A stretch of DNA of 64,000 nt from Cellvibrio mixtus subsp. mixtus J3-8 (GCF_000766945.1 NZ_ALBT01000032.1:1-64000); one strand, 5' to 3'; positions 33,819-43,508 are shown, counted from the stretch's first letter. Notes: generated by a model not told the origin, from the sequence alone. Made by a program: numbers and translations.

Positions 33819-33854
33819 AATCGTTTCAGGTGAGTAGCCAAATTATACCCGGCA

Positions 33855-33889
33855 TAAAAAATTGGCCCGCAATGGCGGGCCAATTTTTT
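33855..33889. terminator. Bidirectional terminator between the STAS gene and hisC
   Basis: AAATTGGCCCGC (33859-33870) pairs with GCGGGCCAATTT (33875-33886) around a 4-base loop, with A and T runs on the two sides. It serves two convergent genes. Confidence 0.92.
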
Positions 33890-33905
33890 GTAATTGCGCG
33901 TTGTT

Positions 33906-34961
33906 TTATTGGTGCTTTTTCAGTGCATCAATCAATGCTTGCATCTGCGCATCGGTGCCTATGGTAATGCGCAAAAATTGGTTAATGCGCGGCTTGTTAA
34001 AATAACGCACCAGAATTTTCTGGTCGCGCAAATACTGAGCTACATCCGCGGCATTTTTTCCGACAGGTTCAGCAAACACGAAGTTTGCTTGCGATGGCAA
34101 AACGTTAAAACCCGATTTTTCCAATTCTGCAACTGTCCAATCGCGCGTGGCGATAATTTTATCGCGGCAGGCTTTGAAATAAACATCATCTTCAAATGCA
34201 ACAATAGTTGCCGCTTCCGCAATACGGTCAATCGGATAGGAGTTGAATGAATTTTTTACGCGATCAAGTGCATCAATCAAATCTTTGTGCCCAACCGCAA
34301 AGCCCACACGCATGCCAGCCAGAGAACGTGATTTTGAGAGTGTTTGTACTACTAGCAGGTTGGGATATTTATCTACCAATGCAATAGCAGTTGACGCTCC
34401 AAAATCCACATAAGCTTCATCTACAACAACAACCGATTCGGTATTTTTTTGCAGTAATGCTTCTATCTCGGCCAATGGTTTACCAATGGCCGTGGGGGCA
34501 TTAGGGTTGGGGAAAATAATGCCGCCGTTATCAAGCGCGTAATCGGCAAAATTAATGGTGTAATCATCGCGCAGTGGAATGGTTTTTTCTTCGATTCCAA
34601 AAAGCTTGCAGTAAACCGGATAAAAACTGTAACTGATGTCCGGGAATAACAATGGCTTACCTTGCTGGAAAAATGCCATGAATAACAGGGCGAGGACTTC
34701 ATCGGAACCATTTCCAACAAATACTTGTTCGCTGGTTACCTTGTAGTAACTGGCAATAGTATTTTTCAACTTTTTGGAATTGGGGTCCGGATAGAGGCGC
34801 AAACGGTCGATGGCGTCATGGGTGATTAAATCAATGACCTTGGGCGAGGGCGGGTAAGGGCTCTCGTTGGTATTTAATTTAATCAACCCATCAATTTGCG
34901 GTTGCTCACCGGGCACATAAGGCTCCAGTTCGCGCACCACCGGACTCCAGAACTTCGACAT
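33906..34961 (-). CDS. hisC: Histidinol-phosphate aminotransferase
   Basis: The 351-residue PLP enzyme converts imidazole-acetol phosphate and glutamate to histidinol phosphate (EC 2.6.1.9). Visible landmarks are [15 protein letters not shown], the PLP-phosphate and ring contacts [15 protein letters not shown] and [16 protein letters not shown], and the Schiff-base Lys in [15 protein letters not shown]. It is not in a his operon here, so it may be a second copy (hisC2) also serving aromatic amino acids. An ATG at 34961 preceded by GGAGCG-type sequence starts it. Confidence 0.94.
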   Translation of the reverse strand: MSKFWSPVVRELEPYVPGEQPQIDGLIKLNTNESPYPPSPKVIDLITHDAIDRLRLYPDPNSKKLKNTIASYYKVTSEQVFVGNGSDEVLALLFMAFFQQGKPLLFPDISYSFYPVYCKLFGIEEKTIPLRDDYTINFADYALDNGGIIFPNPNAPTAIGKPLAEIEALLQKNTESVVVVDEAYVDFGASTAIALVDKYPNLLVVQTLSKSRSLAGMRVGFAVGHKDLIDALDRVKNSFNSYPIDRIAEAATIVAFEDDVYFKACRDKIIATRDWTVAELEKSGFNVLPSQANFVFAEPVGKNAADVAQYLRDQKILVRYFNKPRINQFLRITIGTDAQMQALIDALKKHQ

Positions 34962-35023
34962 GATCGCTCCTCAGCGAATAGCTGTAAAAAAGAGCGAGCA
35001 GTATACGCGTTGCAGGAGCCGGC

Positions 35024-36304
35024 TCACACCCAGCGTTTTAATAAAATACTGGCGTTCACACCACCAAATCCAAAACCATTGGAGATCGCATAATCGATAG
35101 TCGCCGGCCGCGCTTCCCCATGCACGATATCGACTCCAGCTGCATCTTCGTCCGGATTTTCCAGGTTAAGTGTTGGCGGGATAATTTGGTCGCGCAATGC
35201 GAGGGCGGTAAAAATAGTTTCGATTCCACCGGCCGCTCCCAATAAATGACCTGTCGCCGATTTGGTAGATGTAACGGCAATACTATTATTGCTGCCAAAT
35301 ACACGTTTAACTGCTGCCAGTTCCCCTTTATCACCTACGGGTGTTGAGGTGGCATGCGCGTTTAAATGCTGGATTTGACCAGGAGTGATACCCGCCTGTT
35401 TGATGGCTTGTTCCATGGCGCGTTTTGCGCCGTCCCCGTCTTCCGGACCGGAAGTCAGGTGATAGGCATCGGCACTGGTACCGTAACCGACAATTTCGGC
35501 AATAGGTTTGGCGCCGCGCGCTAATGCGTGCTCAAGGGATTCGATGACTAAAATCCCGGCACCTTCGCCCATCACAAAACCATCGCGATCGCGATCAAAC
35601 GGACGCGATGCCTTGGTGGGGGTATCGCTAAAATCGGTTGAGAGCGCACGCGCAGCAGCAAACCCTCCGAGGCTGACCGCATGGACGGTGGCTTCGGCTC
35701 CGCCGCAAATCGCAACATCGGCTTCGCCGCTGCGAATCAAGCGGGCGGCATCACCAATTGCTTGAACGCCTGCGGCACAAGCAGTTACCGGCGCACCTAA
35801 CGGACCTTTGAATCCGTAATTAATGGAAACGTGGCCGGCAGCGAGATTGACTAAAAAAGACGGGATAGTGAATGGCGATAATTTGCGGGCACCGCGCGCA
35901 TCCATTGTACGCACTGCCTCGGCAATCGCCGGGAAACCGCCCACACCGGATGCAATGATAGTAGCGGTGCGCTCGCGTTGTTCCTCGGTTTCAGGTACCC
36001 ATTGCGCTTGTTTAATTGCTTCATCGGCAGCAATAAGTGCGAACAGAATAAAACGATCCATCTTGCGCTGGTCCTTGGGGGAAACTATTTCATCCGGGTT
36101 TAATCCTCCCACCGGATCTTCAGCAAGTGAAGGAACTATGCCGCCCACTTTTACCTGAAGCTCTCCAACGATCTCATCATCCAGGCGGCGCAATCCGGAC
36201 TTTCCTGCCAGTAATTGCTGCCAAACATGCTGTACACCACAGCCCAGGGGTGAGGCTATACCCATGCCTGTGATCACAATGCGTGTCGGGTTAGTTGTGC
36301 TCAT
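35024..36304 (-). CDS. Beta-ketoacyl-ACP synthase II (FabF-like)
   Basis: The 426-residue ketosynthase condenses malonyl-ACP with acyl-ACP. The Cys-His-His triad is present: Cys176 in VTACAAGVQAIG, His in NAHATSTPVGDKGE, and His in SATGHLLGAAGGIE. The end, YAISNGFGFGGVNASILLKRW, is typical. Start ATG 36304 has GGAG 6 bases upstream; a GTG at 36316 would include that site. It stands alone rather than in the fab operon and is divergent from a TetR gene with operator-like dyads between them. It is therefore probably an additional, regulated FabF for a special fatty-acid condition rather than the housekeeping copy. Confidence 0.9.
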   Translation of the reverse strand: MSTTNPTRIVITGMGIASPLGCGVQHVWQQLLAGKSGLRRLDDEIVGELQVKVGGIVPSLAEDPVGGLNPDEIVSPKDQRKMDRFILFALIAADEAIKQAQWVPETEEQRERTATIIASGVGGFPAIAEAVRTMDARGARKLSPFTIPSFLVNLAAGHVSINYGFKGPLGAPVTACAAGVQAIGDAARLIRSGEADVAICGGAEATVHAVSLGGFAAARALSTDFSDTPTKASRPFDRDRDGFVMGEGAGILVIESLEHALARGAKPIAEIVGYGTSADAYHLTSGPEDGDGAKRAMEQAIKQAGITPGQIQHLNAHATSTPVGDKGELAAVKRVFGSNNSIAVTSTKSATGHLLGAAGGIETIFTALALRDQIIPPTLNLENPDEDAAGVDIVHGEARPATIDYAISNGFGFGGVNASILLKRWV

Positions 36305-36346
36305 CGAATGCTCCACTTTTTTTACATGATGGCTATAATGTATAAA

Positions 36347-36377
36347 ATTATATGATGGGTGTCATGTATACTGTCAA
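36347..36377 (-). promoter_or_regulatory. Promoter of the FabF-like gene
   Basis: On the minus strand there is TTGACA (36377-36372) and TATAAT (36352-36347), both perfect but with a 19-base spacer. The long spacer, with GTATAC and TGTCAT inside it, could be the place where a regulator acts. Confidence 0.55.
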
Positions 36378-36387
36378 ACACTATTTG

Positions 36388-36403
36388 GTCATAGCTGTAT
36401 GAC
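36388..36403. promoter_or_regulatory. Candidate TetR operator
   Basis: GTCATA-GCTG-TATGAC is a perfect dyad with 6-bp arms. It lies next to the FabF-like promoter and 38 bases before the TetR start. Related half-sites (TGTCAT at 36360-36365, ACTGTCA near 36370) lie beside it. Confidence 0.55.
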
Positions 36404-36440
36404 ATTTATATTGAATATTGATTCGCAGGCTGGAATTACG

Positions 36441-37007
36441 ATGAGAGTAAGCAGAGAGCAAGCAGCAGAAAATCGCGGGAAAATTTTGCATACCGCAGCG
36501 CAATTGTTTCGTGAAAAAGGTTTCGATGGTATTGGCATTGCAGATTTGATGAAAAAAGTTGGGTTAACCCACGGCGGGTTTTATGGCCATTTTTCATCAA
36601 AAGAAGATTTGATGGCGCAGACCTGCGCTTACGCGGTGGATGAAATCCTGGAGCAGGGACAAGACGCGCGGAGAACCGTAAAAGGCGCAAAATATAAAGC
36701 ATTTATTGCGCGCTACTTATCGGCAGAGCATCGTGATAATCCCGGGCGCGGTTGCTTGATGGCAGCCTTGGGAGTGGATGCCGCACGCCAATCGCCAATC
36801 ATTAAGCAGGCATTTACCCAGAGTTTTAATCGTTTGCTTAATTCCCTGATGAATTTATTACCCGCCACCAAAACAGAAGCTGCAAAACGTGAGCAGGCGT
36901 TGTTGACATTGGCGAGTCTGGTAGGTGCACAAGTAATTGCAAGGGCAGTGGATGATCCGCAACTTTCTGAAGAAATATTGCGCGTAGTAAATAAAAATTT
37001 ACATTAA
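36441..37007 (+). CDS. TetR-family transcriptional repressor
   Basis: The 188-residue protein has an N-terminal TetR helix-turn-helix (about 8-55: NRGKILHTAAQLFREKGFDGIGIADLMKKVGLTHGGFYGHFSSKEDLM) and a helical ligand domain with RGCLMAALG, as in the YxaF/LmrA/DhaR-like group. I chose ATG 36441, which has GGA 7 bases upstream. ATG 36399 lies inside the candidate operator and lacks a site. Divergence from the FabF-like gene suggests that it represses that gene and itself. Confidence 0.9.
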   Translation: MRVSREQAAENRGKILHTAAQLFREKGFDGIGIADLMKKVGLTHGGFYGHFSSKEDLMAQTCAYAVDEILEQGQDARRTVKGAKYKAFIARYLSAEHRDNPGRGCLMAALGVDAARQSPIIKQAFTQSFNRLLNSLMNLLPATKTEAAKREQALLTLASLVGAQVIARAVDDPQLSEEILRVVNKNLH

Positions 37008-37125
37008 TAAATTGTCAGGCGATCCAGTGATCGCTGCGAGTGTATCGCGCAATTCTGCTTTACTGTGTTTGCATTGATACGCTTGCCGTTGTGTTATCGC
37101 TTATTGCCATAGTCCTTATGTGTTT

Positions 37126-37152
37126 TTGCAGGGAGGATATTTCTCCCTGCAA
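37126..37152. terminator. Hairpin between two convergent genes
   Basis: TTGCAGGGAG (37126-37135) pairs perfectly with CTCCCTGCAA (37143-37152) around 7 bases. Neither side has a good T-run, so termination may be weak or factor-aided. Confidence 0.5.
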
Positions 37153-37163
37153 TTTGGATGGGA

Positions 37164-37775
37164 TTAATAACCCACAGTAAAACGTTTCTGGTGATGTTGT
37201 GGTTGTTCCAATTCGTCGATTACTGCAACAGCAAAATCCTGGTTGGAAATGCGGCTCTCACCTTTTTCATCCACTAATAATTGTTCACTCCCGATGCGGA
37301 ATTTACCGGTGCGTTGGCCGGGTTCAATAAATGCAGAGGGCGATACATAAACCCAATCCAGGGTTTTTTCTGCACGCAATGCATCCAGAAATCCGATAGC
37401 AGCTTGCGCCACCGCTTTCCACTCATCAGGAAAGTCAGGTGTATCAATAACACGTACACCGGGCGCCACTTCCAAACTGCCGGCACCGCCGACTACCAGC
37501 AAGCGTTTTACCCCGGACGCTTTTACGGCATTAATCAAGGCAGGGAAATCCACATTTAAATAATGGAAAGAAATTATCGCCACGTCGTGCCCGGCCAATG
37601 CAGCGGTGACAGCCCGGGCGTTGTTGCTATCCAGCGTTTTGCTCGTAACCTGCGCATGCGCAACAACTTTGCTGGTGTCGCGCACAAGTGCCGTAACCTG
37701 ATGCTGGCGATTGATGGCTTCCGCCAAAATATGTTGGCCGATAAAACCGGTGGCGCCGATAAATGCGATTTTCAT
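37164..37775 (-). CDS. NAD(P)-binding atypical short-chain reductase (NmrA/SDR-a5-like)
   Basis: The 203-residue Rossmann protein opens MKIAFIGATGFIGQHI with the GxxGxxG nucleotide motif, followed by VTALVRDTSKV and VKRLLVVGGAGSLEV. This is the pattern of the short NAD(H)-binding proteins related to NmrA and biliverdin reductase B (about 200-215 residues). No catalytic Tyr-x-x-x-Lys is evident. Start ATG 37775 has GAGG 8 bases upstream. It is divergent from the LysR gene, the usual arrangement of a LysR regulator and its target. Confidence 0.85.
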   Translation of the reverse strand: MKIAFIGATGFIGQHILAEAINRQHQVTALVRDTSKVVAHAQVTSKTLDSNNARAVTAALAGHDVAIISFHYLNVDFPALINAVKASGVKRLLVVGGAGSLEVAPGVRVIDTPDFPDEWKAVAQAAIGFLDALRAEKTLDWVYVSPSAFIEPGQRTGKFRIGSEQLLVDEKGESRISNQDFAVAVIDELEQPQHHQKRFTVGY

Positions 37776-37925
37776 AATGCGATCCTCATGGTTTACCCAC
37801 ATTGTTATTCAACCGGGAATGGTTTGAATGGCTTCAGTGGGATCAGTATCGCTGTAATCAATTGTGCTGATAAGATGGTTAAAATTTCATTCTGTGTTCA
37901 CTAAAAGTGGACAATGGTGGTGAGC

Positions 37926-38825
37926 ATGACCAGCTTGTTGGATATCAACCTGAATCGATTAGTAGTGTTCGTCGCCGTTGTAGAAACCGGTTCGATCACT
38001 GCCGCTGCCAACCGTTTAGGGTTGGCGAAGACAATGGTGAGCGCCCATATACAAAAACTGGAGGCTGAAATCGGCAGTAATTTGCTGGTGCGAACTACCC
38101 GCCGGTTGCACCTCACCGAGGCGGGAACCCGGTTTTATGAGGCTTGCCAGAAGATCCTGCGGGACACGGAAATCGCCATTGCTGAAGCGAGCGATGACAC
38201 TCGCCAGTTACGCGGCAAGTTACGTATATCGGTGTCTATTGATTACGGTGCGTCCGTGGTTTCCCCGTTGGCGGCGCGCTTGTGTACGCAATACCCGGAT
38301 TTGCGTATTGAAATTATTGCCAGCGATCACCGCGTTGATATGGTGGCCGAAGGGATCGATCTGGCAATTCGTATTGGCCGTTTAGCGGACTCAAGTCATA
38401 AGGCGGCGCTTATCGCTAACTTTGATGAATGGCTGGTCGCAGCACCGGATTATTTTTCCGGTACTTTGCCTGCATCCCCGGATGCGTTGGAAGCATTTCC
38501 ATTAATCGCATTGTCAGTATTACCTAACCCCTTGCATTGGACATTTACCCGCCAGGGGTTTGCATCCGTAACCTGCCGCTTTCGCTCATCATTAATGACC
38601 AATACGTCATTAGGTGTACAAGCCGCTGCACGGGTGGGCGCCGGCATGGCGATCTTGCCGGACTACGCGGTCAAGGATGATCTCGCCGCTGGCAGGCTGG
38701 TGCGCTTATTGCCTGAGTGGTCACTACCGGGTGGCGGGATCTATGCCGTATTTCCCGGTTCGGTGCAGCGTTCACAAAAAGTCAGTGTTTTTATTGATGC
38801 CTTAAAACAGCGCTATAGTTCTTGA
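37926..38825 (+). CDS. LysR-family transcriptional regulator
   Basis: The product has the LysR winged helix (LNRLVVFVAVVETGSITAAANRLGLAKTMVSAHIQKLEAEIGSNLLVRTTRRLHLTEAG) and a substrate-binding domain of the CrgA/AaeR-like group (RGKLRISVSIDYGASVVSPL, EGIDLAIRIGRL). Of two ATGs I prefer 37926 (299 residues), because the purine-rich GGTGG lies upstream at usable distance. ATG 37914 has its purine tract only 2 bases away. It probably controls the reductase gene on the other side of the 150-base divergent spacer. Confidence 0.9.
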   Translation: MTSLLDINLNRLVVFVAVVETGSITAAANRLGLAKTMVSAHIQKLEAEIGSNLLVRTTRRLHLTEAGTRFYEACQKILRDTEIAIAEASDDTRQLRGKLRISVSIDYGASVVSPLAARLCTQYPDLRIEIIASDHRVDMVAEGIDLAIRIGRLADSSHKAALIANFDEWLVAAPDYFSGTLPASPDALEAFPLIALSVLPNPLHWTFTRQGFASVTCRFRSSLMTNTSLGVQAAARVGAGMAILPDYAVKDDLAAGRLVRLLPEWSLPGGGIYAVFPGSVQRSQKVSVFIDALKQRYSS

Positions 38826-38938
38826 AGATTGAATTCTTGAGGATGAATTCCTGAGAATCGAGCTTTGGGGGAGGCTGAAAATTTATCAGCGCAAGATCTG
38901 TCATCGGGTAATGCATCTGGCACTTGAGGAATTGATTA

Positions 38939-39724
38939 ATGAAACGTATCCCGGAATTGGTAATGCTCGATCTGGATGGAACCCTGTACGTGGGGAAGCA
39001 AGCAATTCCCGGTGCGATTGATTGCTTGAAAGTGTTGCGCGAACGCGATATTCAATTGCGTTTTCTCACCAATACCACCACGCAATCCCACGATGAATTA
39101 ATTGCCCAATTGCGGGTAATGGGGTTTACTCTGGAGGACGAGGAGTTAATCAGCGCACCCGCCGCCGCTAAATTGGAACTGTTGGCGATACAACAAAAAC
39201 TGCGTCGGCCTGTGCGGATATGGCCAGTGGTAGCTGATAGCATCCGGCAGGATTTTTCCGAATTTTTCTGGGATGAGCAGCGGCCGGATTTTGTTGTGCT
39301 GGGAGACATTGGTGACGCCTGGGATTTAACGTTGATCAACCGCCTGTTTAATGTGATGCATTCCGGTGCAGAATTAATTGCCCTGCATAAAAATCGTTTC
39401 TGGCAAACTGAAGGCGGATTAAAAGCAGATATCGGTTTTTTTGTTGCTGGCCTTGAATATATTTGCAGTAAAAATGCGCGCGTGATGGGTAAACCCAACC
39501 GCGCTTTTTTCCAGCAGGTATTGGACTCAGCCCATGTTGATGCAATTAATGCGATGATGGTTGGCGACGATATTGATAGTGATGTAGGTGGTGCCCAGCA
39601 AATGGGAATTCGCGGCTGCCTGGTGCGCACCGGCAAATACCGCGACGCTTACGCAGAGCAATCGACAATCCGGCCCAATTATATTCTCGATTCAATCGCC
39701 GGATTGGATGAACTTTTACGATAA
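38939..39724 (+). CDS. HAD-superfamily phosphatase, subfamily IIA (LHPP-like)
   Basis: The 261-residue protein has the HAD motifs: nucleophile Asp in MLDLDGTLYVG (motif I), LTNTTTQS (motif II), Lys in MGKPNRAFF (motif III) and MVGDDIDSDVGGAQQMG (motif IV). The type IIA cap and length match the LHPP/NagD-like phosphatases acting on small phosphomonoesters; the substrate is unknown. GAGGAA lies 9 bases before the ATG. It precedes the peptide transporter gene by about 70 bases and may share its transcript. Confidence 0.88.
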   Translation: MKRIPELVMLDLDGTLYVGKQAIPGAIDCLKVLRERDIQLRFLTNTTTQSHDELIAQLRVMGFTLEDEELISAPAAAKLELLAIQQKLRRPVRIWPVVADSIRQDFSEFFWDEQRPDFVVLGDIGDAWDLTLINRLFNVMHSGAELIALHKNRFWQTEGGLKADIGFFVAGLEYICSKNARVMGKPNRAFFQQVLDSAHVDAINAMMVGDDIDSDVGGAQQMGIRGCLVRTGKYRDAYAEQSTIRPNYILDSIAGLDELLR

Positions 39725-39796
39725 CAATTTTTTATTACATTTGCCTGAAGCAGCGTTATTTGCGCTCCCCCATTATTGAAGGCTAAGGATCGATTT

Positions 39797-41572
39797 ATGA
39801 TAACAAGCAATGATGATTTTCTTGGCCATCCCAAAGGCCTCTATGTATGTTTCGCAACGGAAATGTGGGAGCGATTTTCGTTTTACGGGATGAAATTTAT
39901 CCTGTTGCTTTATTTAACCAAATACCATTTATTTTCTGACAATCGCGGCCTGGATGTCCTTGGTGCCTACGCCGGTCTGGTGTACGCATTACCGGTAATT
40001 GGTGGTTTGATTGCCGACCGCTATTTAGGTACGCGACGCGCGGTTTTATTCGGCGGGATTTTACTCGTCATCGGCCATTTTCTCATGGCGGTGGAAGGGC
40101 AGCAGGCGGTGTATTACCCCGCTGGCACGACGCTGACCGAATCATTAACACTGGCAACCGGTGAAGTGTTAGCGGCCGGAACTGTGCTGGCGAATGAAGT
40201 CACCAAACAGGATACCGCTGCGCTCAATGTGTTTTATACCGCGATTGCATTTATTGTTATCGGCGTTGGCTTTTTAAAGCCGAATATTTCAGTGATCGTC
40301 GGCAAGCTTTATCCGGAAAATGATCCGCGCCGCGATTCCGGTTTTACGCTGTTTTATATGGGCATCAATGTTGGTGCATTGGTAGCAACATTAGTCTGTG
40401 GCTGGTTGGGCGAAACTTACGGTTGGAAATACGGTTTTGGTTTAGCCGGTGTCGGAATGATCCTTGGTTTAATTACGTTTTTATTTGGCCAACGTTATTT
40501 AAAAGGATACGCCGAATCACCCGATCCTGAATGGCTGGCAACAAAACTCGCGGGTATTAAACAGGAGTGGTGGATTTATATCGGCAGCATTATGGCGCTA
40601 CCCTTGATCTGGTGGTTAGTACAAAGCGAACCGGTTGTGCATATCACACAAAATATTTTCCTGCTGCTTGGTATTGTTGGCATCCTCGCGTACGCGATGA
40701 TTCATCCCAATCCGTGGCAATCCAAAAAATCGTTACTCGCATTAACAGCCGTTGTTATTTTTATTGGCATCGGCAGTGTGCTAACACAAAACCATGTGTT
40801 CCAGGTGTCCGACGATGCTGCTGAATATTGGCTTTATGCTGCGTTACTGGGATTGTTGGTATTTATCATTTACGGATTTGTTAATCATCGCAGCATAGAA
40901 TTCACGCGCACCTTGGTGTTGATGGTATTGATTGTATCGACGATTGTGTTTTGGTCGCTGTTCGAACAATCCGCTGCTTCAATGACATTGTTCGCTGATC
41001 GAGTGTTGGATCGCGATGTATTCGGAACAACGATTAACGCCAGTCAATTTGCCGCGCTCAATCCTGCATTCATTATGTTGCTCGCCATTCCATTTGCGTT
41101 GCTCTGGCCATGGCTGGATGCGCGCGGACTCAATCCTTCTACGCCAGTGAAATTCGCGATAGGCACTATCCTCGCCGGTTTGGGATTTGGTGCGTTGGTG
41201 TTAGGTGCGCAATTTCCCAATGATATCGGTAAAGTTGCAACACTCTGGTTTGTGCTCGCGTATTTTTGCCACAGTACCGGTGAATTGTGTCTATCGCCAA
41301 TCGGTTTATCAGCGGTCACCAAGTTATCGATTCCGCGTGTAGTGGGGGTGAGTATGGGCACCTGGTTTGTGGCGACAGCGCTGTCTGAGACACTCGCAAC
41401 GCGATTATCAAAATTAGCGTCAATCGATACGTCGGCGAAATCCGATGTATCTGCCATGCTCGCAACCTACACCGGATTGTTTGAATATTTGACGGTATTA
41501 GGTGTCGGATTCGGTGTGTTTTTGTTGGTGATTTCGCCCTTGCTTAAACGTGGCATGGCAGGAATTCGTTAA
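39797..41572 (+). CDS. POT/PTR2-family proton-dependent peptide transporter
   Basis: The 591-residue inner-membrane protein has the POT signatures EMWERFSFYGMKFILLLYL (helix 1, with the ExxERFxYYG motif), GGLIADRYLGTRRAVL, FLKPNISVIVGKLYP and FTLFYMGINVGALVA. It imports di- and tripeptides with protons. I start at ATG 39797, which has AGGA 7 bases upstream; a TTG at 39776 is open but lacks a site. Two long loops, near residues 105-145 and 270-330, make it longer than E. coli DtpA (500). It sits 31 bases before an ACE-like dipeptidase gene, suggesting a peptide-use unit. Confidence 0.93.
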   Translation: MITSNDDFLGHPKGLYVCFATEMWERFSFYGMKFILLLYLTKYHLFSDNRGLDVLGAYAGLVYALPVIGGLIADRYLGTRRAVLFGGILLVIGHFLMAVEGQQAVYYPAGTTLTESLTLATGEVLAAGTVLANEVTKQDTAALNVFYTAIAFIVIGVGFLKPNISVIVGKLYPENDPRRDSGFTLFYMGINVGALVATLVCGWLGETYGWKYGFGLAGVGMILGLITFLFGQRYLKGYAESPDPEWLATKLAGIKQEWWIYIGSIMALPLIWWLVQSEPVVHITQNIFLLLGIVGILAYAMIHPNPWQSKKSLLALTAVVIFIGIGSVLTQNHVFQVSDDAAEYWLYAALLGLLVFIIYGFVNHRSIEFTRTLVLMVLIVSTIVFWSLFEQSAASMTLFADRVLDRDVFGTTINASQFAALNPAFIMLLAIPFALLWPWLDARGLNPSTPVKFAIGTILAGLGFGALVLGAQFPNDIGKVATLWFVLAYFCHSTGELCLSPIGLSAVTKLSIPRVVGVSMGTWFVATALSETLATRLSKLASIDTSAKSDVSAMLATYTGLFEYLTVLGVGFGVFLLVISPLLKRGMAGIR

Positions 41573-41603
41573 TTCAAACCATTAACAAAATGGAATCTTT
41601 CTT

Positions 41604-43472
41604 ATGATTGAAAAGATAATGATAAAAAATCAACGAGCGTTCACCTTGCGCGCAACAACCGTACTGGCATCCTGCCTTTTTTTAGCGTCTTGCCAACCGT
41701 CATCACCTGCTAAAAAAGATGAAAGTGCAGATAAAAAAACCGCTGATGCATTTATTGCTGATGTGAACCAGCGTTATCTGGATATTTATCGCGAAACCAA
41801 CGCAGCACAATGGGCTTATCTAACGTATATCAATGAAGACACTGCGCTGTTAGCATCAAAAGCCAATGAACGCATGATGGCATTTGATAAAGAAGTGCTT
41901 GCCGAAGCGCGCGCGTACAAAGACAAACCCATGTCCACCTCCACTGCCAAGGCTTATACCAATTTAACTCTGGGTAAAACGTTATTGCCTCCTGACACAC
42001 AAGCCGAGCGCGCCGAGCTTGCGCAATTGGGAACCAATATGGAAGGCATTTACGGTGCTGGAAAATATTGCAAACCCAAAAACGGCAGCAGTACTGAGCA
42101 GGATTGCCGCGATTTAAACCAGTTGTCTGATGTGCTGGTAAAAAGCCGTAAATACGATGAATTACTGGATGCATGGACCGGTTGGCGCACTGTGGCGCCA
42201 TCATATAAAAAAGATTATGTACGTTATGTAGAAATTGCTAACGCCGGTGCGCGCGCCTATGGATTTGGTGATCTCGGAGCATCCTGGAAATCCGGTTACG
42301 ATATGCCTTCCGCAAATTTTGAAACGGAAGTGGAGCGTCTGTGGTCGCAAGTCGAACCTTTGTATAAATCATTGCATTGCAAAGTGCGTACTGACCTTGC
42401 GAAACATTATGGCAAAGATAAGGTGCCGCTCAATCAAGGTATTCCCGCGCATTTGCTCGGTAATATGTGGAGCCAGCAATGGGGCAGTATTTATGATCTG
42501 GTAACACCGTATCCCGGTGTGGGTGATCTGGACGTTACTGCGGCATTGGTAAAAAGTAAAAAAGACGCAGTGGCCATCGCTAAAACTGCCGAAAATTTTT
42601 TTACTTCTTTAGGCTTGCAATCGCTGCCACAAAGTTTTTGGGAAAAATCCATGCTCACCAAACCGCGTGATCGCGAAGTGGTTTGCCATGCAAGCGCCTG
42701 GACGATGGATGCAAAAGACGATGTACGTATCAAGGAATGTATAGAGCCAACCGAAATTGAATTTGAAACAGTTCACCACGAACTGGGCCACGTTTATTAT
42801 TTCCTGGCATACAAAGATCAACCTTATTTGTTCCAGAACGGCGCCAACGACGGTTTTCATGAGGCTATTGGCGATACCATCGTGCTGTCTATGACACCGG
42901 GCTATTTAAAAAATATTGGTTTGATCAATAAAGTAGAAAACAATCAAAAAGCCGTTATCAACCAGCAAATGAAATTGGCATTGGATAAAATCGCGTTTTT
43001 ACCATTCGGAAAAATTATTGACCAATGGCGCTGGCAAGTGTTCTCCGGAAAAATAAAACCGGAACACTACAATGAATCCTGGTGGCAATTGGTTAACCAA
43101 TATCAAGGTATTCGCTCCGCGGTGCCACGTAGCGAAAATGATTTTGATGCGGGTTCCAAATATCACGTTGCTGCTAACGTTCCCTACACTCGCTATTTCA
43201 TCGCGCACATCCTGCAATTCCAATTCCACAAAGCGTTATGCGAAGCCGCCGGCTTCAAAGGCCCGTTGCATGAATGTTCCATCTACAACAGCAAAGAAGC
43301 CGGTAAAAAATTACAAATGCTCCTTGCTGCTGGTTCAAGCAAACCCTGGCAGGATGTTCTGGAGGAAGCCATCGGTACCCGTGAAATGGATGCTTCGGCA
43401 ATCCTGGATTATTTTGCTCCGTTGAAAGCCTGGTTAGATGAACAAAATAAAGGGCAGGCTTGTGGTTGGTAG
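41604..43472 (+). CDS. Peptidase M2 (ACE-like peptidyl-dipeptidase) lipoprotein
   Basis: The 622-residue protein has a lipoprotein signal (lipobox LASC, Cys30) and a short Lys/Asp-rich linker, then a full M2 domain: zinc motif HHELGH at 391-396 and third ligand Glu420 in GFHEAIGD, as in angiotensin-converting enzyme. Bacterial M2 enzymes release C-terminal dipeptides from periplasmic peptides. The POT transporter encoded just upstream would take up the products, so the pair makes functional sense. ATG 41604 is used; ATG 41619 is possible. A strong terminator follows. Confidence 0.94.
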   Translation: MIEKIMIKNQRAFTLRATTVLASCLFLASCQPSSPAKKDESADKKTADAFIADVNQRYLDIYRETNAAQWAYLTYINEDTALLASKANERMMAFDKEVLAEARAYKDKPMSTSTAKAYTNLTLGKTLLPPDTQAERAELAQLGTNMEGIYGAGKYCKPKNGSSTEQDCRDLNQLSDVLVKSRKYDELLDAWTGWRTVAPSYKKDYVRYVEIANAGARAYGFGDLGASWKSGYDMPSANFETEVERLWSQVEPLYKSLHCKVRTDLAKHYGKDKVPLNQGIPAHLLGNMWSQQWGSIYDLVTPYPGVGDLDVTAALVKSKKDAVAIAKTAENFFTSLGLQSLPQSFWEKSMLTKPRDREVVCHASAWTMDAKDDVRIKECIEPTEIEFETVHHELGHVYYFLAYKDQPYLFQNGANDGFHEAIGDTIVLSMTPGYLKNIGLINKVENNQKAVINQQMKLALDKIAFLPFGKIIDQWRWQVFSGKIKPEHYNESWWQLVNQYQGIRSAVPRSENDFDAGSKYHVAANVPYTRYFIAHILQFQFHKALCEAAGFKGPLHECSIYNSKEAGKKLQMLLAAGSSKPWQDVLEEAIGTREMDASAILDYFAPLKAWLDEQNKGQACGW

Positions 43473-43474
43473 AT

Positions 43475-43508
43475 GAAAAAAACGGCTGAACTATCAGCCG
43501 TTTTTTTT
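43475..43508. terminator. Bidirectional terminator between the M2 peptidase and MATE genes
   Basis: AAAAAACGGCTGA pairs with TCAGCCGTTTTTT around ACTA (stem about 43477-43489 with 43494-43506). A and T runs on both sides serve the two convergent genes. Confidence 0.92.
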
